Under the pieces are notes generated by a model. The model saw only the letters and a list, made by a program, of their open reading frames with translations, was not told the origin of the DNA and ran no database searches. From NCBI RefSeq assembly GCF_024399335.1, contig NZ_CP075339.1, positions 1,364,001-1,428,000 on the forward strand: DNA of 64,000 nucleotides, in the 5' to 3' direction. Positions within the stretch are counted from its first letter, which is position 1; each line of letters starts with the position of its first letter. A program made the position numbers and the translations under genes. Of this stretch, positions 18,307 through 26,698 are shown piece after piece. Source of the DNA: Leucobacter aridicollis (GTDB lineage: Bacteria > Actinomycetota > Actinomycetes > Actinomycetales > Microbacteriaceae).

Positions 18307-19902
18307 CTACGCGGGAGGTCGGTCGCTCTCGGCTGAAAGCGTGATGCGAAGCGACGGCTGCCAGATCTCAGACGATCGGTGCGTCACGAGGACGACCGTG
18401 CCGCGTGTTGCAGCGATCGACTCTACGACAGTGCGCTCAGCCTGAGCATCCAACGCCGACGTGGCTTCGTCGAGCACCAATACCGGTGCATTCTTGAGTA
18501 GCGCCCGAGCAATCGCAACGCGCTGGCGTTCACCTCCTGAGAGATTGGCTCCGCGGTGACCGGCTTCCTGGTGCACGCCCAACGGGGAGCGGTCGATCAC
18601 CTCGCCGAGTGCCGCCCTGCGCGCAGCATCGATGACTGCATCGTCGCTTGCGGCAGGGTCGCCGAGGCGGATGTTCTCCGCAAGGGAGCCGGAGAACACA
18701 TCCGGATGCTGCGGTACATACGCAACGTGCTCCATGAGCTGTGCGTGGTGCAGGTCCCTGAGATCTGCGCCGCCGAGCAGCACCCGACCCTCGTCAGGAT
18801 CGTCAAACCGCAACAGCAAACTAAGTAGGGTGCTTTTCCCGCTCCCAGTGGGGCCCTCCACAATGACGGTCGATCCCTCGGGGAGTACCGCAGACACATC
18901 GCTGAGGACGGGCGAGTGCGAAAGCCGTTCGAACTCGATGACGTGGCCGCGAATGGCACCGGGACGCGATGGCTCAGGTAGATCTGGGGCATTGACGATC
19001 GTACCGAGCCGGGTGACGGCGTGACGCAGGTCGTTCACCGAGAGAGCAGCAAGCGCGAACGCTTCGAGCGGGGCAGACGCGCGCAGCGCGAGAATCGCCG
19101 TCGCGAGCAGCACGGAGGAGTCATACCCACCCGTAACTGCGCCCCACAGGATGATGCCGAGGACGGGAAGTACGCTCACCGCGGTAGCGAGAAAAGTTGC
19201 GGTCGCCGTAGCACGATTAGTGTTCCGTAGCGCTTGGGCTTGCGCTTCCCAGCGGTCTGTGAGGCGGTCAACTGCGTGGCGATTGCCGAGGGCGGATCGA
19301 AGCAACTCGAGGTGGTCAAGGAATTCGAAGGCAGACTCATGTGCCTCGTGTTCGCTTCGCCCCCGCGCGGCGTCAGCCCGGGCCAGCGAGCGCTGGGCGG
19401 CAACTTGTGCCGCGAATGCAACGCCAATTAGTACGGCAACGACCGCGGCGAGCCACCCATCACCCACGATCCAGACGCCGATGACCAGCAATACGGGAAG
19501 CAGCGGCGCAACCAAGAGGGTCTGGAGCTGGTGCGCAGGAACGCTCATGAGTGACGGGATGGTTCGGCCTGCGACATCACCTGCGAGAGCCCGGTTCGAT
19601 TCAGTGAACCACGAGAGCTTTGCGCGTGAGAAGGTCTCGCCGACTGCGCGATAGAGATCCGCGGCGAGGCCTGCGCCGGTAATATACCCGCTTCGCGAGA
19701 CCACGACCGTGACGGCTATCGCGACAACCGCAGTGACCAAGACCCAGGCAGGGCCCTGCTGCCTCGCAATCGACGCTCCCAGGGTGGTGTAGGCAGCGGC
19801 CTCGGTGAAAGCGACCAGGACCCAGCCGAGCGAGATCGAGGCAATCTTTCGCTTCACCACGGTTGGGAAGCCCGGGCTGAGCTGTTGAGGTACAGAGTTC
19901 AT
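18307..19902 (-). CDS. Exporter-fold ABC half-transporter of the siderophore locus, subunit 2
   Basis: A 531-residue protein with an N-terminal membrane domain (about 1-305, five to six segments) and a C-terminal ATPase. Walker A is GPTGSGKST (350-358), the signature is LSGGE (454-458), Walker B is VLVLDE with E479, and the switch His is H508, so the domain is fully canonical. It overlaps the companion half-transporter gene by 4 bp and should form a heterodimer with it. By position with a siderophore-interacting protein it recalls IrtAB-type siderophore importers, which have exporter architecture; export of a siderophore is the alternative. Confidence 0.9.
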   Translation of the reverse strand: MNSVPQQLSPGFPTVVKRKIASISLGWVLVAFTEAAAYTTLGASIARQQGPAWVLVTAVVAIAVTVVVSRSGYITGAGLAADLYRAVGETFSRAKLSWFTESNRALAGDVAGRTIPSLMSVPAHQLQTLLVAPLLPVLLVIGVWIVGDGWLAAVVAVLIGVAFAAQVAAQRSLARADAARGRSEHEAHESAFEFLDHLELLRSALGNRHAVDRLTDRWEAQAQALRNTNRATATATFLATAVSVLPVLGIILWGAVTGGYDSSVLLATAILALRASAPLEAFALAALSVNDLRHAVTRLGTIVNAPDLPEPSRPGAIRGHVIEFERLSHSPVLSDVSAVLPEGSTVIVEGPTGSGKSTLLSLLLRFDDPDEGRVLLGGADLRDLHHAQLMEHVAYVPQHPDVFSGSLAENIRLGDPAASDDAVIDAARRAALGEVIDRSPLGVHQEAGHRGANLSGGERQRVAIARALLKNAPVLVLDEATSALDAQAERTVVESIAATRGTVVLVTHRSSEIWQPSLRITLSAESDRPPA

Positions 19903-21506
19903 GCGAGTTCTCCTGAGGCCGTGACGTGATCCGCGCCGAGATCGAGCCGTTCGTCGGCAAGTTGTGCCATGCGCGTGTCGTGGGTGACGAACACGACGGC
20001 GCGATCCTCATCGTGCGCAAAGCGCACCAGCTCGGCGACGAGTGCGTGGCCTGTGGCGTCATCAAGCGCGCTCGTTGGCTCGTCGAGCAGGATCAGGGAT
20101 GCATCACTGAGGAACGCCCGTGCAATGTTCACCCGCTGTCGTTCGCCGCCGGATAGCGGGCCGGCGGGTGTCTCGGGGCTGGCAGCCAATTGGGCCTGCT
20201 TCAGTGCTCGCACAACCTGGGTGCGCTGCGCATCACCGTTGCCGAGACGCACATTCTCCGCAATCGTCCCAGGCAGTAGGTCGCTACTTTGAGGGATGAG
20301 TAGTGGTACGGCACGCTCGGCCGCTCCAAGAGGGTTCGTTCCGAAGCGGATCTCACCCCGATCCGGTGAGTCGAGGCCGGCAATCGCTCGGAGCAGGGTT
20401 GACTTTCCGCAGCCACTTGGCCCAGTGATTGCGGTCACTTTTCCGCGAGCAAAGGAGTGGGAGAGTCCTTCGACAAGTGTCCGATCTCCAGTGAGTAGCG
20501 TGACGTCAACGATCTCAGCGACTGCACCCGAGTCGACCGCTGCCGCAAAGTTCTCTGGGACAGTGGCCAGGTGGAACAGGCCGGTCACCCGGTGAGCCGC
20601 TTCTCGGCCCGTGCGAATGTAGTCGATGCCGTGTCCCAGCCGCATCGCGGGCGTCACTATCGCAAGTCCGAACAGGAGCATTGCTGCGAGGGCCTCGGGA
20701 TCCGCTGAATAGCCCAGCGCGTACGCGATTGCGTATGTCGCGACGGCCTGCATAAACGCGGTCGCTAGGGCCGAAAGCGTTGCAACCTTGCGGACGTAGC
20801 GCACGAATCCATCGGTGAAGTTCCGTGTGGCGGAGGCGTAGTCTGCGGCAGCGCCGCTTGTTGCGCCGAACACTCGACAGGTCTGCATGCCATGGGCGTA
20901 ATCGTCGACCGCGGTGATAATCTCGCCCATGACGCGGGCGTTGCGGTCACCGTGCCGGCGTGAGAGTTTCGGGACGACGAGCAGGAAGTGCGCTGCTGCG
21001 AGGAACCCCGGGACGAGAGCAAGGAGCGACACCGGCCCCGCGAAGCTCATAAGCGCCCCAATTGTCGCGACGGGCACGACGACAAGCGTTGTGAGCTCGG
21101 AAGGGAGATGGGCGACCATATGGTGCAGCGCCGAAATATCGTCTCCGATCAGGCGCCGGAGATCATTTCCGCTGTACCGTGAGAGGGTTCGGCTCGGTAG
21201 TGCGGCAATGTGGGTTGCGGTCTGGCGGCGGAGGCTCGCCGAGAACCGCCCCTCGCCTTCGTGTGCCAGCCACGACGAAAGCGCAGCACCAAGCGCACTG
21301 AGCACCCACAACCCGCATATTGCCGCGGCGAGCGGCACGGATGGAGAAACCACGCTGCGAACGACGCACCACAGTGCCCCCACCATAGCGAGACCGCTCG
21401 CGGCAGCGGCGATCACCGCGATGGTGAGCTGCCACGCGCCACGTGTCAGCGCAGAAGCGATCGACGGTTCGCGCCTGACTCCTTTGGAATTGCCAGCTGC
21501 AGTCAT
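19899..21506 (-). CDS. Exporter-fold ABC half-transporter of the siderophore locus, subunit 1
   Basis: A 535-residue membrane-plus-ATPase protein from the ATG at 21506. Walker A is GPSGCGKSTLL, the signature LSGGERQRVNIARA, Walker B LILLDEPTSALDD, and the switch His is in VVFVTHD, all intact. The membrane domain shows the usual six-segment pattern. The ATG overlaps the FecE-type ATPase stop by 4 bp (ATGA), so it belongs to the same polycistron as the FecBCDE-like importer. Such pairs in actinobacterial iron loci act with a SIP reductase. Confidence 0.9.
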   Translation of the reverse strand: MTAAGNSKGVRREPSIASALTRGAWQLTIAVIAAAASGLAMVGALWCVVRSVVSPSVPLAAAICGLWVLSALGAALSSWLAHEGEGRFSASLRRQTATHIAALPSRTLSRYSGNDLRRLIGDDISALHHMVAHLPSELTTLVVVPVATIGALMSFAGPVSLLALVPGFLAAAHFLLVVPKLSRRHGDRNARVMGEIITAVDDYAHGMQTCRVFGATSGAAADYASATRNFTDGFVRYVRKVATLSALATAFMQAVATYAIAYALGYSADPEALAAMLLFGLAIVTPAMRLGHGIDYIRTGREAAHRVTGLFHLATVPENFAAAVDSGAVAEIVDVTLLTGDRTLVEGLSHSFARGKVTAITGPSGCGKSTLLRAIAGLDSPDRGEIRFGTNPLGAAERAVPLLIPQSSDLLPGTIAENVRLGNGDAQRTQVVRALKQAQLAASPETPAGPLSGGERQRVNIARAFLSDASLILLDEPTSALDDATGHALVAELVRFAHDEDRAVVFVTHDTRMAQLADERLDLGADHVTASGELA

Positions 21507-22378
21507 GACATCACCGCCTCTCGTTCGGCGGTCACATCTTCCAGATGAGTCCGCCCGAGCGGGATGACCTGCGGGGTGCCGGCGACCGGGTCTGGGACCA
21601 CCCTGCATGGGAGGTCGAACACGTGCTCGACGAGTTCTTCGGTGATGACAGCCGCCGGCGCCCCTTCCGCGACGATTGCCCCGTCTCGCATCGCGATGAG
21701 GTGGGTCGCGTAGCGTGCGGCCTGGTTGAGATCATGGAGCACCGCGACGAGCGTCCGCCCTGAGCGGTGGAGATCGGTGAACAGTTCAAGGAGTTCGATC
21801 TGATGCGTGAGGTCGAGGTAGGTAGTGGGCTCGTCAAGGAGCAGCACGTCAGTTTCTTGGGCGAGTGCCATGGCAACCCACACCCGTTGGCGCTGCCCGC
21901 CAGATAGCTCATCAAGAAGCCGACCGGAGAGCTCGTGCACGCCGGTCGCGTTCATCGCCTCCGAGACCGCGGCTTCGTCGGACGGGCTCCACTGCCGAAT
22001 GAGCTTTTGGTAGGGGAATCTCCCGCGGGCGACTAGGTCGGCGACGCGAATGCCGTCGGGCGCGATCGAGGTCTGGGGGAGAAGCCCGAGGCGCCGTGCA
22101 ACTTCCTTCGCGGGATAACCGTGAATGTCGCGTCCATCGAGTACCACCTGCCCAGCTTCGGGCTTGAGCAGGCGCGATAGTCCACGTAGGAGCGTTGACT
22201 TTCCGCACGCGTTCGGGCCGATGATCACCGTAAACGAGCCATCAGGAATCGCGACGGTGAGGTCAGAGGCGATTGTGCGCTTGTCGTAGGCGAGCGCCAG
22301 GTGCTCGGCTCGCAACCGGTGCTCGGTGTGTGTCTCCGGGGCGCCGCTTGCGCGGCTGGGAAGGGACATGTGTGTCAA
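21503..22378 (-). CDS. Iron-siderophore ABC importer, ATP-binding protein (FecE/FepC type)
   Basis: A 291-residue cytoplasmic ATPase. Walker A is GPNACGKSTLLR, the form typical of siderophore importers. It is followed by the Q-loop region LGLLPQ, the VADLVARGRFPYQ helix, the signature LSGGQRQRVWVAMALAQ, Walker B LLLDEPTTYLD and switch His in VLHDLNQAARY. The TTG at 22378 overlaps the upstream permease stop by 4 bp; an ATG at 22369 is the alternative. It powers the two FecCD permeases encoded just upstream. Confidence 0.95.
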   Translation of the reverse strand: MTHMSLPSRASGAPETHTEHRLRAEHLALAYDKRTIASDLTVAIPDGSFTVIIGPNACGKSTLLRGLSRLLKPEAGQVVLDGRDIHGYPAKEVARRLGLLPQTSIAPDGIRVADLVARGRFPYQKLIRQWSPSDEAAVSEAMNATGVHELSGRLLDELSGGQRQRVWVAMALAQETDVLLLDEPTTYLDLTHQIELLELFTDLHRSGRTLVAVLHDLNQAARYATHLIAMRDGAIVAEGAPAAVITEELVEHVFDLPCRVVPDPVAGTPQVIPLGRTHLEDVTAEREAVMS

Positions 22379-23457
22379 AGTGATTTTCTCGTTTCTCGGA
22401 TGAGCAGCCAGATCAGGTAGAGACCGCCAAGGCAGACCGTGATCAAGCCGACGGGAATTGGCCGGTAGAGCTCTGCGATCAGTAGTGAGAGTGCGTGGGC
22501 GCAGGTGAGCAGAGCTGCTCCCATGCAGGCAGCGCCGCCGACGGTGACCCCTGGAGTGCCGGCAAGACGTCTGGCCAGTTGCGGGGCAGCGAGAGCGACG
22601 AACCCGATCGGGCCGGCGGCCGCGGTCACCAGCGCTGTCGCAGCGACGCCGGTGATGAGCAGCGCTGGGCGCGAGCGGTTGGCATTCAAGCCCTGAGAGA
22701 GCGCCGCATCGTCGCCGAGCTCAAGCTGCCTGAGTGCGGGGGCGAGTGTCGCGATGAGGCCGACGATGATGAGGCCCCCGATCGTGGCGGGGAACAGCCC
22801 CTCCCACCCGACCCTGCTCAGGGAACCGGCTGCCCAGAACCCGACGCTCATCGAATCGGTGATGTCTGCCCGGGTGACGAGGTAAATGTTGACGGCCCCC
22901 AGCATCGCGGAGACCGCGATACCCACGATGATGAGCCTGAAACCCTGAACGCCTCGCCGATAAGCCAGTAGGTACACGATCGCAGCTGTCGCGAGCCCAC
23001 CGATCAACGCGGCAGACGCGACGCCCCAGTAGTTTTTTGTGCCCAGCGTCAGTACGGCGATTGCGACCGCGGTGTAGGCCCCGGTGTCAAACCCGATAAC
23101 GTCTGGCGACCCGAGCGGGTTGCGCGTGAGCGACTGAAAGACGGCGCCGCCGATGCCGAGGAGTAAACCGAAGAGGAGCGCAGCGAGGGCAACGGGAAGA
23201 CGCCATTCGATGACAATCATGCGCTGGAACTCGTCACCCTGCCCGGCCAGGGCGGCTACCACTTCCGCAGGGCTGAAAGGGTAATCACCGAAGCCGAGCG
23301 CGAGCACCGCAGCAACGAGAGCGATGGTAACGAGCGCGGCGTTGACCGCGACACTGCGAACACTCCAGCGAAGCGAGACTTGCGCGCCAAGGCGAGTCTG
23401 ACGCGAGCTGTAGCCGAAATCGATGGGGGTTCTTTCCGGGGTGACACTCGCGCTCAT
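22375..23457 (-). CDS. Iron-siderophore ABC importer permease (FecCD family), second
   Basis: A 360-residue FecCD permease from the ATG at 23457, with about 10 transmembrane helices after a hydrophilic leader of 35 residues. Family segments are visible: RLPVALAALLFGLLLGIGGA, LTRNPLGSPDVIGFDTGA and GPIGFVALAAPQLARRL. The ATG overlaps the preceding permease stop by 4 bp. An apparent upstream extension of the frame covers the other permease gene out of frame and is not real. Confidence 0.94.
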   Translation of the reverse strand: MSASVTPERTPIDFGYSSRQTRLGAQVSLRWSVRSVAVNAALVTIALVAAVLALGFGDYPFSPAEVVAALAGQGDEFQRMIVIEWRLPVALAALLFGLLLGIGGAVFQSLTRNPLGSPDVIGFDTGAYTAVAIAVLTLGTKNYWGVASAALIGGLATAAIVYLLAYRRGVQGFRLIIVGIAVSAMLGAVNIYLVTRADITDSMSVGFWAAGSLSRVGWEGLFPATIGGLIIVGLIATLAPALRQLELGDDAALSQGLNANRSRPALLITGVAATALVTAAAGPIGFVALAAPQLARRLAGTPGVTVGGAACMGAALLTCAHALSLLIAELYRPIPVGLITVCLGGLYLIWLLIRETRKSL

Positions 23458-24506
23458 AACGTGGATGCCTTTCTGCGCCGCACGAGCGCGATGAGAACGG
23501 GGGCGCCGAGAACCGCGGTCATCACGCCGGCTTCGATCTCGCCGGGGCGCGCAACGACTCGTCCGAGAACGTCCGCGCTGAGCACGAGCACCGGAGAGGC
23601 GAGGGCTGTGTACGCGATGATCCAGCGCTGATCGGGTCCCGTAAACCAGCGAACGAGGTGCGGCACAGCGAGCCCGACGAACGCGATGCCTCCAGTCAGC
23701 GCGGTCGCGGCCCCTGCGAGAAGTGTGACGCTGATGAGTCCGATCGAGCGTGTCCGGGCGATGTTTGCCCCGAGCGATGCGGCCTGATCGTCTCCGAGCG
23801 CGACCGCGTTGAGCGATCCTGAGATGACGACAGCGAGCACCAAACCCAGAACAATCAGCGGCAACACGGTGAGTGTGTCTGATACAGAGACCCGAGCGAG
23901 CGAGCCGAGGCTCCAATTCCGGAATGAGCGGAAGGTCTCCTCGTTGATGAGTTGGAGGAACGTCGCGAAGGCTGTGAGTACTGCCGCGAGCGCGACACCG
24001 GCGATAACGAGGGTGACGGGGGAGGCGCTGCCGCGGCCCGAGGCGCCGATGAGGTACACGAGAACGGTCGCGAGGACTGCTCCGGCGAACGAAAACCAGA
24101 CGTACCCGGCGATCCCCGTCACTCCGAACACGGCGACACCGACGGTGATAGCAAAGCCGGCCCCGGCATTCACACCGAGAATCCCCGGGTCAGCGAGCGG
24201 GTTTCGAGTGATGGCTTGGATGAGCGCGCCAGCGACCCCGAACGCCGCCCCAGCTACGATCCCAACGAGCGTGCGGGGTGCGCGCAGCGTCCAGACGATT
24301 GAGGAGGCCTCGCTCCCGTCTGAGTCGAACACGGTTCGCCACACCTCCGACATTGGAACGGGGTTCGCGCCGTAGGCGATGCTCAACACCAGCGCGAGGC
24401 AGAGTGCCGCTATGAGGGCTGCGATTCCGAGAAGTCGCCGCTGCGTTGCATGGCCCTTGGCACGTAGTGGGCGCGCTGCGTTCTCAGTGTGAACAGGGGA
24501 AGTCAT
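23454..24506 (-). CDS. Iron-siderophore ABC importer permease (FecCD family), first
   Basis: A 350-residue FecCD permease that pairs with the following gene to form the importer channel. It contains LRAPRTLVGIVAGAAFGVAG, ITRNPLADPGILGVNAGAGF and GGIAFVGLAVPHLVRW, which are family hallmarks. The start ATG at 24506 is 72 bp behind the binding-protein gene, with a strong stem-loop between them. Confidence 0.94.
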   Translation of the reverse strand: MTSPVHTENAARPLRAKGHATQRRLLGIAALIAALCLALVLSIAYGANPVPMSEVWRTVFDSDGSEASSIVWTLRAPRTLVGIVAGAAFGVAGALIQAITRNPLADPGILGVNAGAGFAITVGVAVFGVTGIAGYVWFSFAGAVLATVLVYLIGASGRGSASPVTLVIAGVALAAVLTAFATFLQLINEETFRSFRNWSLGSLARVSVSDTLTVLPLIVLGLVLAVVISGSLNAVALGDDQAASLGANIARTRSIGLISVTLLAGAATALTGGIAFVGLAVPHLVRWFTGPDQRWIIAYTALASPVLVLSADVLGRVVARPGEIEAGVMTAVLGAPVLIALVRRRKASTL

Positions 24507-24531
24507 CTAGGTTCCTGGAAGTAGGGTCAAA

Positions 24532-24564
24532 CTGGGCGCGGAGCCTCGTAGGCGCCGCGCCCAG
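24532..24564 (-). terminator. Intercistronic stem-loop between binding protein and permease genes
   Basis: A perfect 10-bp stem, CTGGGCGCGG with CCGCGCCCAG, and a 13-nt loop lie directly after the binding-protein stop. No T-run follows on the minus strand, so an mRNA-stabilising or attenuating role that raises binding-protein yield is more likely than full termination. Confidence 0.6.
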
Positions 24565-24577
24565 CTTGGACGAGTTG

Positions 24578-25642
24578 CTAGAACTTCTCGGCGAGCAGCG
24601 GCACGAGTTGTTCGGCCGCCCACGCGTTTCCGATCGGCCCACCGCTGGTGATGGCCCAAAGGAGGTCACCGCCGTCGTCGGTCTTCGGGGGGAGCTGGAC
24701 GAACCTGCCAGACTTCACCGCTCCGAGGCTGGTGAACAGGTCGGTGCCGGTCACGCGCTCAGCCATTTCATCGAGGGTCGTGGCCTCGCTCTGCCCGAGC
24801 ACCAGCACGTCTGCATCGATCTTCGAGATCAACTCGTCGCTCACCGTCGTATCCTTCGCGAACGCGGCTGCGCCCGGGTTCGGGGCGAATCCAAGGTCGG
24901 TGAGGAAAAGCTCGGGCGCTGCTCCGTTCTGCGAGAAGTACTGGAGCCCGGTCGCCGGGCCGTAGTAGATCGCCCACGTTGCCGTCTTGCCGTCGAACTC
25001 TGGGTGCGCCTCTCGGATCCCCGAGAAGAGTTCTTCGTGCTCATCAATCACAGCTTCTGCTCGGTCGCTCAGGTCGATGGCCTCGCCGAGCAGCCGGATC
25101 GACTCTTGCCAGGGAACGATGCGCTGGTCGGACGCCGGGCTGGTGAGAACGGGCGCGATTTTCGCAAGCCGATCGTAGATGTCCTCCACGCCGCCAAATC
25201 CCGGCACCCAGCCCACCGTGACGATGAGATCTGGCTTGGCCGCTGCAACGGCTTCCATCGGCACGTCCTCGCCCCGTACATATTCGTAGGTATTGAGATC
25301 AGCCGCGCCGTGAGCGTCGAGGTAGCCGCCCTCGGAGACCATGTTTGAGTTGAGCACGGGAGTCACCCCGAGCGACAGTAGAAGCTCGGTATCTACGCCG
25401 TTGGGTACGATCGCCGCGATCCGTGTTGGCCGTTCCTTGAGTACTGTCTCGCCGTACGGGCTATCGAGGGTGAGCGGATACGACGTAGTTCCCTCGGCGG
25501 CTGGCACGAGCTCTGAAGCCTCGGCTGCGGCGCTGTCGTTCGAGCTGGATGTTGCTGGCGCCGAGCACCCGACGAGCAGGAGCAGCGCGGCGAGCGCTGA
25601 CCCGACAAGGGCGGTTGAGTGAACATTTCTTCGCAGGGGCAT
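24578..25642 (-). CDS. Iron-siderophore-binding lipoprotein (FepB/FecB type)
   Basis: A 354-residue periplasmic-binding-type protein from the ATG at 25642. The signal peptide ends in the lipobox LVGCSA, so it is membrane-anchored. The mature protein begins with a Ser/Ala-rich linker and then shows the class III fold: RPTRIAAIVPNGVDTELLLSLG, KPDLIVTVGW and DADVLVLGQSE. GAAAGG precedes the start. It delivers a ferric siderophore to the FecCD permeases. Which siderophore is unknown; no biosynthesis genes are in the window. Confidence 0.93.
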   Translation of the reverse strand: MPLRRNVHSTALVGSALAALLLLVGCSAPATSSSNDSAAAEASELVPAAEGTTSYPLTLDSPYGETVLKERPTRIAAIVPNGVDTELLLSLGVTPVLNSNMVSEGGYLDAHGAADLNTYEYVRGEDVPMEAVAAAKPDLIVTVGWVPGFGGVEDIYDRLAKIAPVLTSPASDQRIVPWQESIRLLGEAIDLSDRAEAVIDEHEELFSGIREAHPEFDGKTATWAIYYGPATGLQYFSQNGAAPELFLTDLGFAPNPGAAAFAKDTTVSDELISKIDADVLVLGQSEATTLDEMAERVTGTDLFTSLGAVKSGRFVQLPPKTDDGGDLLWAITSGGPIGNAWAAEQLVPLLAEKF

Positions 25643-25718
25643 GATTGCCTTTCGTGAGTGGACGAGTTCTGAGATTTCGAGACTGTGTGGTTGGCGACTG
25701 AAGAGGGCCTGAGCTGGC

Positions 25719-26567
25719 TCAGGGCGCGTCTGACGCGTCAGGCACGGGAACGCCTGACTGCCCGCGTTTCCAGTAGCCGGTGAAACTGATCGCGGCCCGC
25801 GGCAGCTCCCATGTCTGCACAAGGAAGCGCCGGATCTCGCGCACTTCTGCCTGCTCTCCAGCAACCCAGACAGCGAGGTTCTCGCGCGGCAGAGTTGTCG
25901 CCTCGAGCGCTACAAGCAGGGGGCTCCTGGTAGGGCTTGCAACTGCGTCCGCATTGATCCAGCGAACACGTACCCCCGCGGGGGCTTGAAGTTCGTATCG
26001 GTACTCCTTGCCGGGCACGCTGAGCAGCACCTCGCCTGTTGCTCGCTTGGGCAGCTCCTCGAGTAACCGCGCGACAGCCGGGATCGCGGTGTCGTCGCCG
26101 AGGATGAGGTAGTTGTCGGCGCCGCTCGGAAGATCGACGGTTTTTCCGGGCCCCACGACATACATGACATCTCCGACTGATGCCGTCGACGCCCACGTCG
26201 AGGCAACGCCTGTGCCATGAAGCACGATGTCGATGTCGAGCTCGCGGGTCGTGGGGTCAAAGCGTCGGACCGTATAGGCGCGGGCGATCGGGCGGCGGCC
26301 AGGCGCAAACGTGACTCGCCCGTGTTCGATTTCAGGCAATACAGGGGTCAGATCTCCCGGGTAGGGGAACAGCAGCCTGACGTCATCGTCGAACCCCGGG
26401 CTCGAGAACGCCGGCGTGACGTTACCGGCCTGGTCTGTGTGGGCGTCAAGGGCCGCGCCGGTGAGCGTGATGCGCAGCATCGTTGAAGTGACCTCGGTGA
26501 GCCTGCTGACCCTGAGTGGTCGGATGCCAACGGGCATGAGCTGTACCGTTCGAGCGGATACGGGCAA
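25719..26567 (-). CDS. Siderophore-interacting protein (FAD-dependent ferric-siderophore reductase)
   Basis: A 282-residue SIP-family flavoprotein that should release iron inside the cell by reducing the ferric siderophore. The FAD-binding motif is RAYTVRRFD (about 95-103), followed by ELDIDIVLHG and the NAD(P)H-domain segment LILGDDTAIPAVARLLEELP. The C-terminus has the family stretch AISFTGYWKRG. A TTG at 26567 has GGGAG eight bases upstream and is preferred over an internal ATG at 26537. It is the first gene of the siderophore operon. Confidence 0.93.
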   Translation of the reverse strand: MPVSARTVQLMPVGIRPLRVSRLTEVTSTMLRITLTGAALDAHTDQAGNVTPAFSSPGFDDDVRLLFPYPGDLTPVLPEIEHGRVTFAPGRRPIARAYTVRRFDPTTRELDIDIVLHGTGVASTWASTASVGDVMYVVGPGKTVDLPSGADNYLILGDDTAIPAVARLLEELPKRATGEVLLSVPGKEYRYELQAPAGVRVRWINADAVASPTRSPLLVALEATTLPRENLAVWVAGEQAEVREIRRFLVQTWELPRAAISFTGYWKRGQSGVPVPDASDAP

Positions 26568-26603
26568 GTCGTGTTCTCCCTCGGAGAGTTCCCGTCTGAT
26601 GGG

Positions 26604-26624
26604 GGCCGGTGTACCTCACCGGCC
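26604..26624. repeat. Inverted repeat in the divergent SIP/AraC gap
   Basis: GGCCGGTG and CACCGGCC, perfect 8-bp arms around TACCT, 37 bp upstream of the SIP start. On the minus strand it would fold in the leader of the siderophore mRNA; as DNA it could be an operator. Confidence 0.55.
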
Positions 26625-26638
26625 AATGAGAAAGGCTA

Positions 26639-26666
26639 TTGTTGGAATCATCAGATGATTTATCCT
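26639..26666 (+). promoter_or_regulatory. Promoter of the AraC gene with a palindromic operator in its spacer
   Basis: A -35-like TTGTTG (26639-26644) and a -10-like TATCCT (26661-26666) are 16 bp apart. The perfect palindrome AATCATCAGATGATT (26646-26660) fills the spacer. A protein bound there would block RNA polymerase, so negative control is expected. Which regulator binds is unknown. Confidence 0.55.
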
Positions 26667-26698
26667 GATGCGCAAAGATCACATACTGAGGGGGTTCG

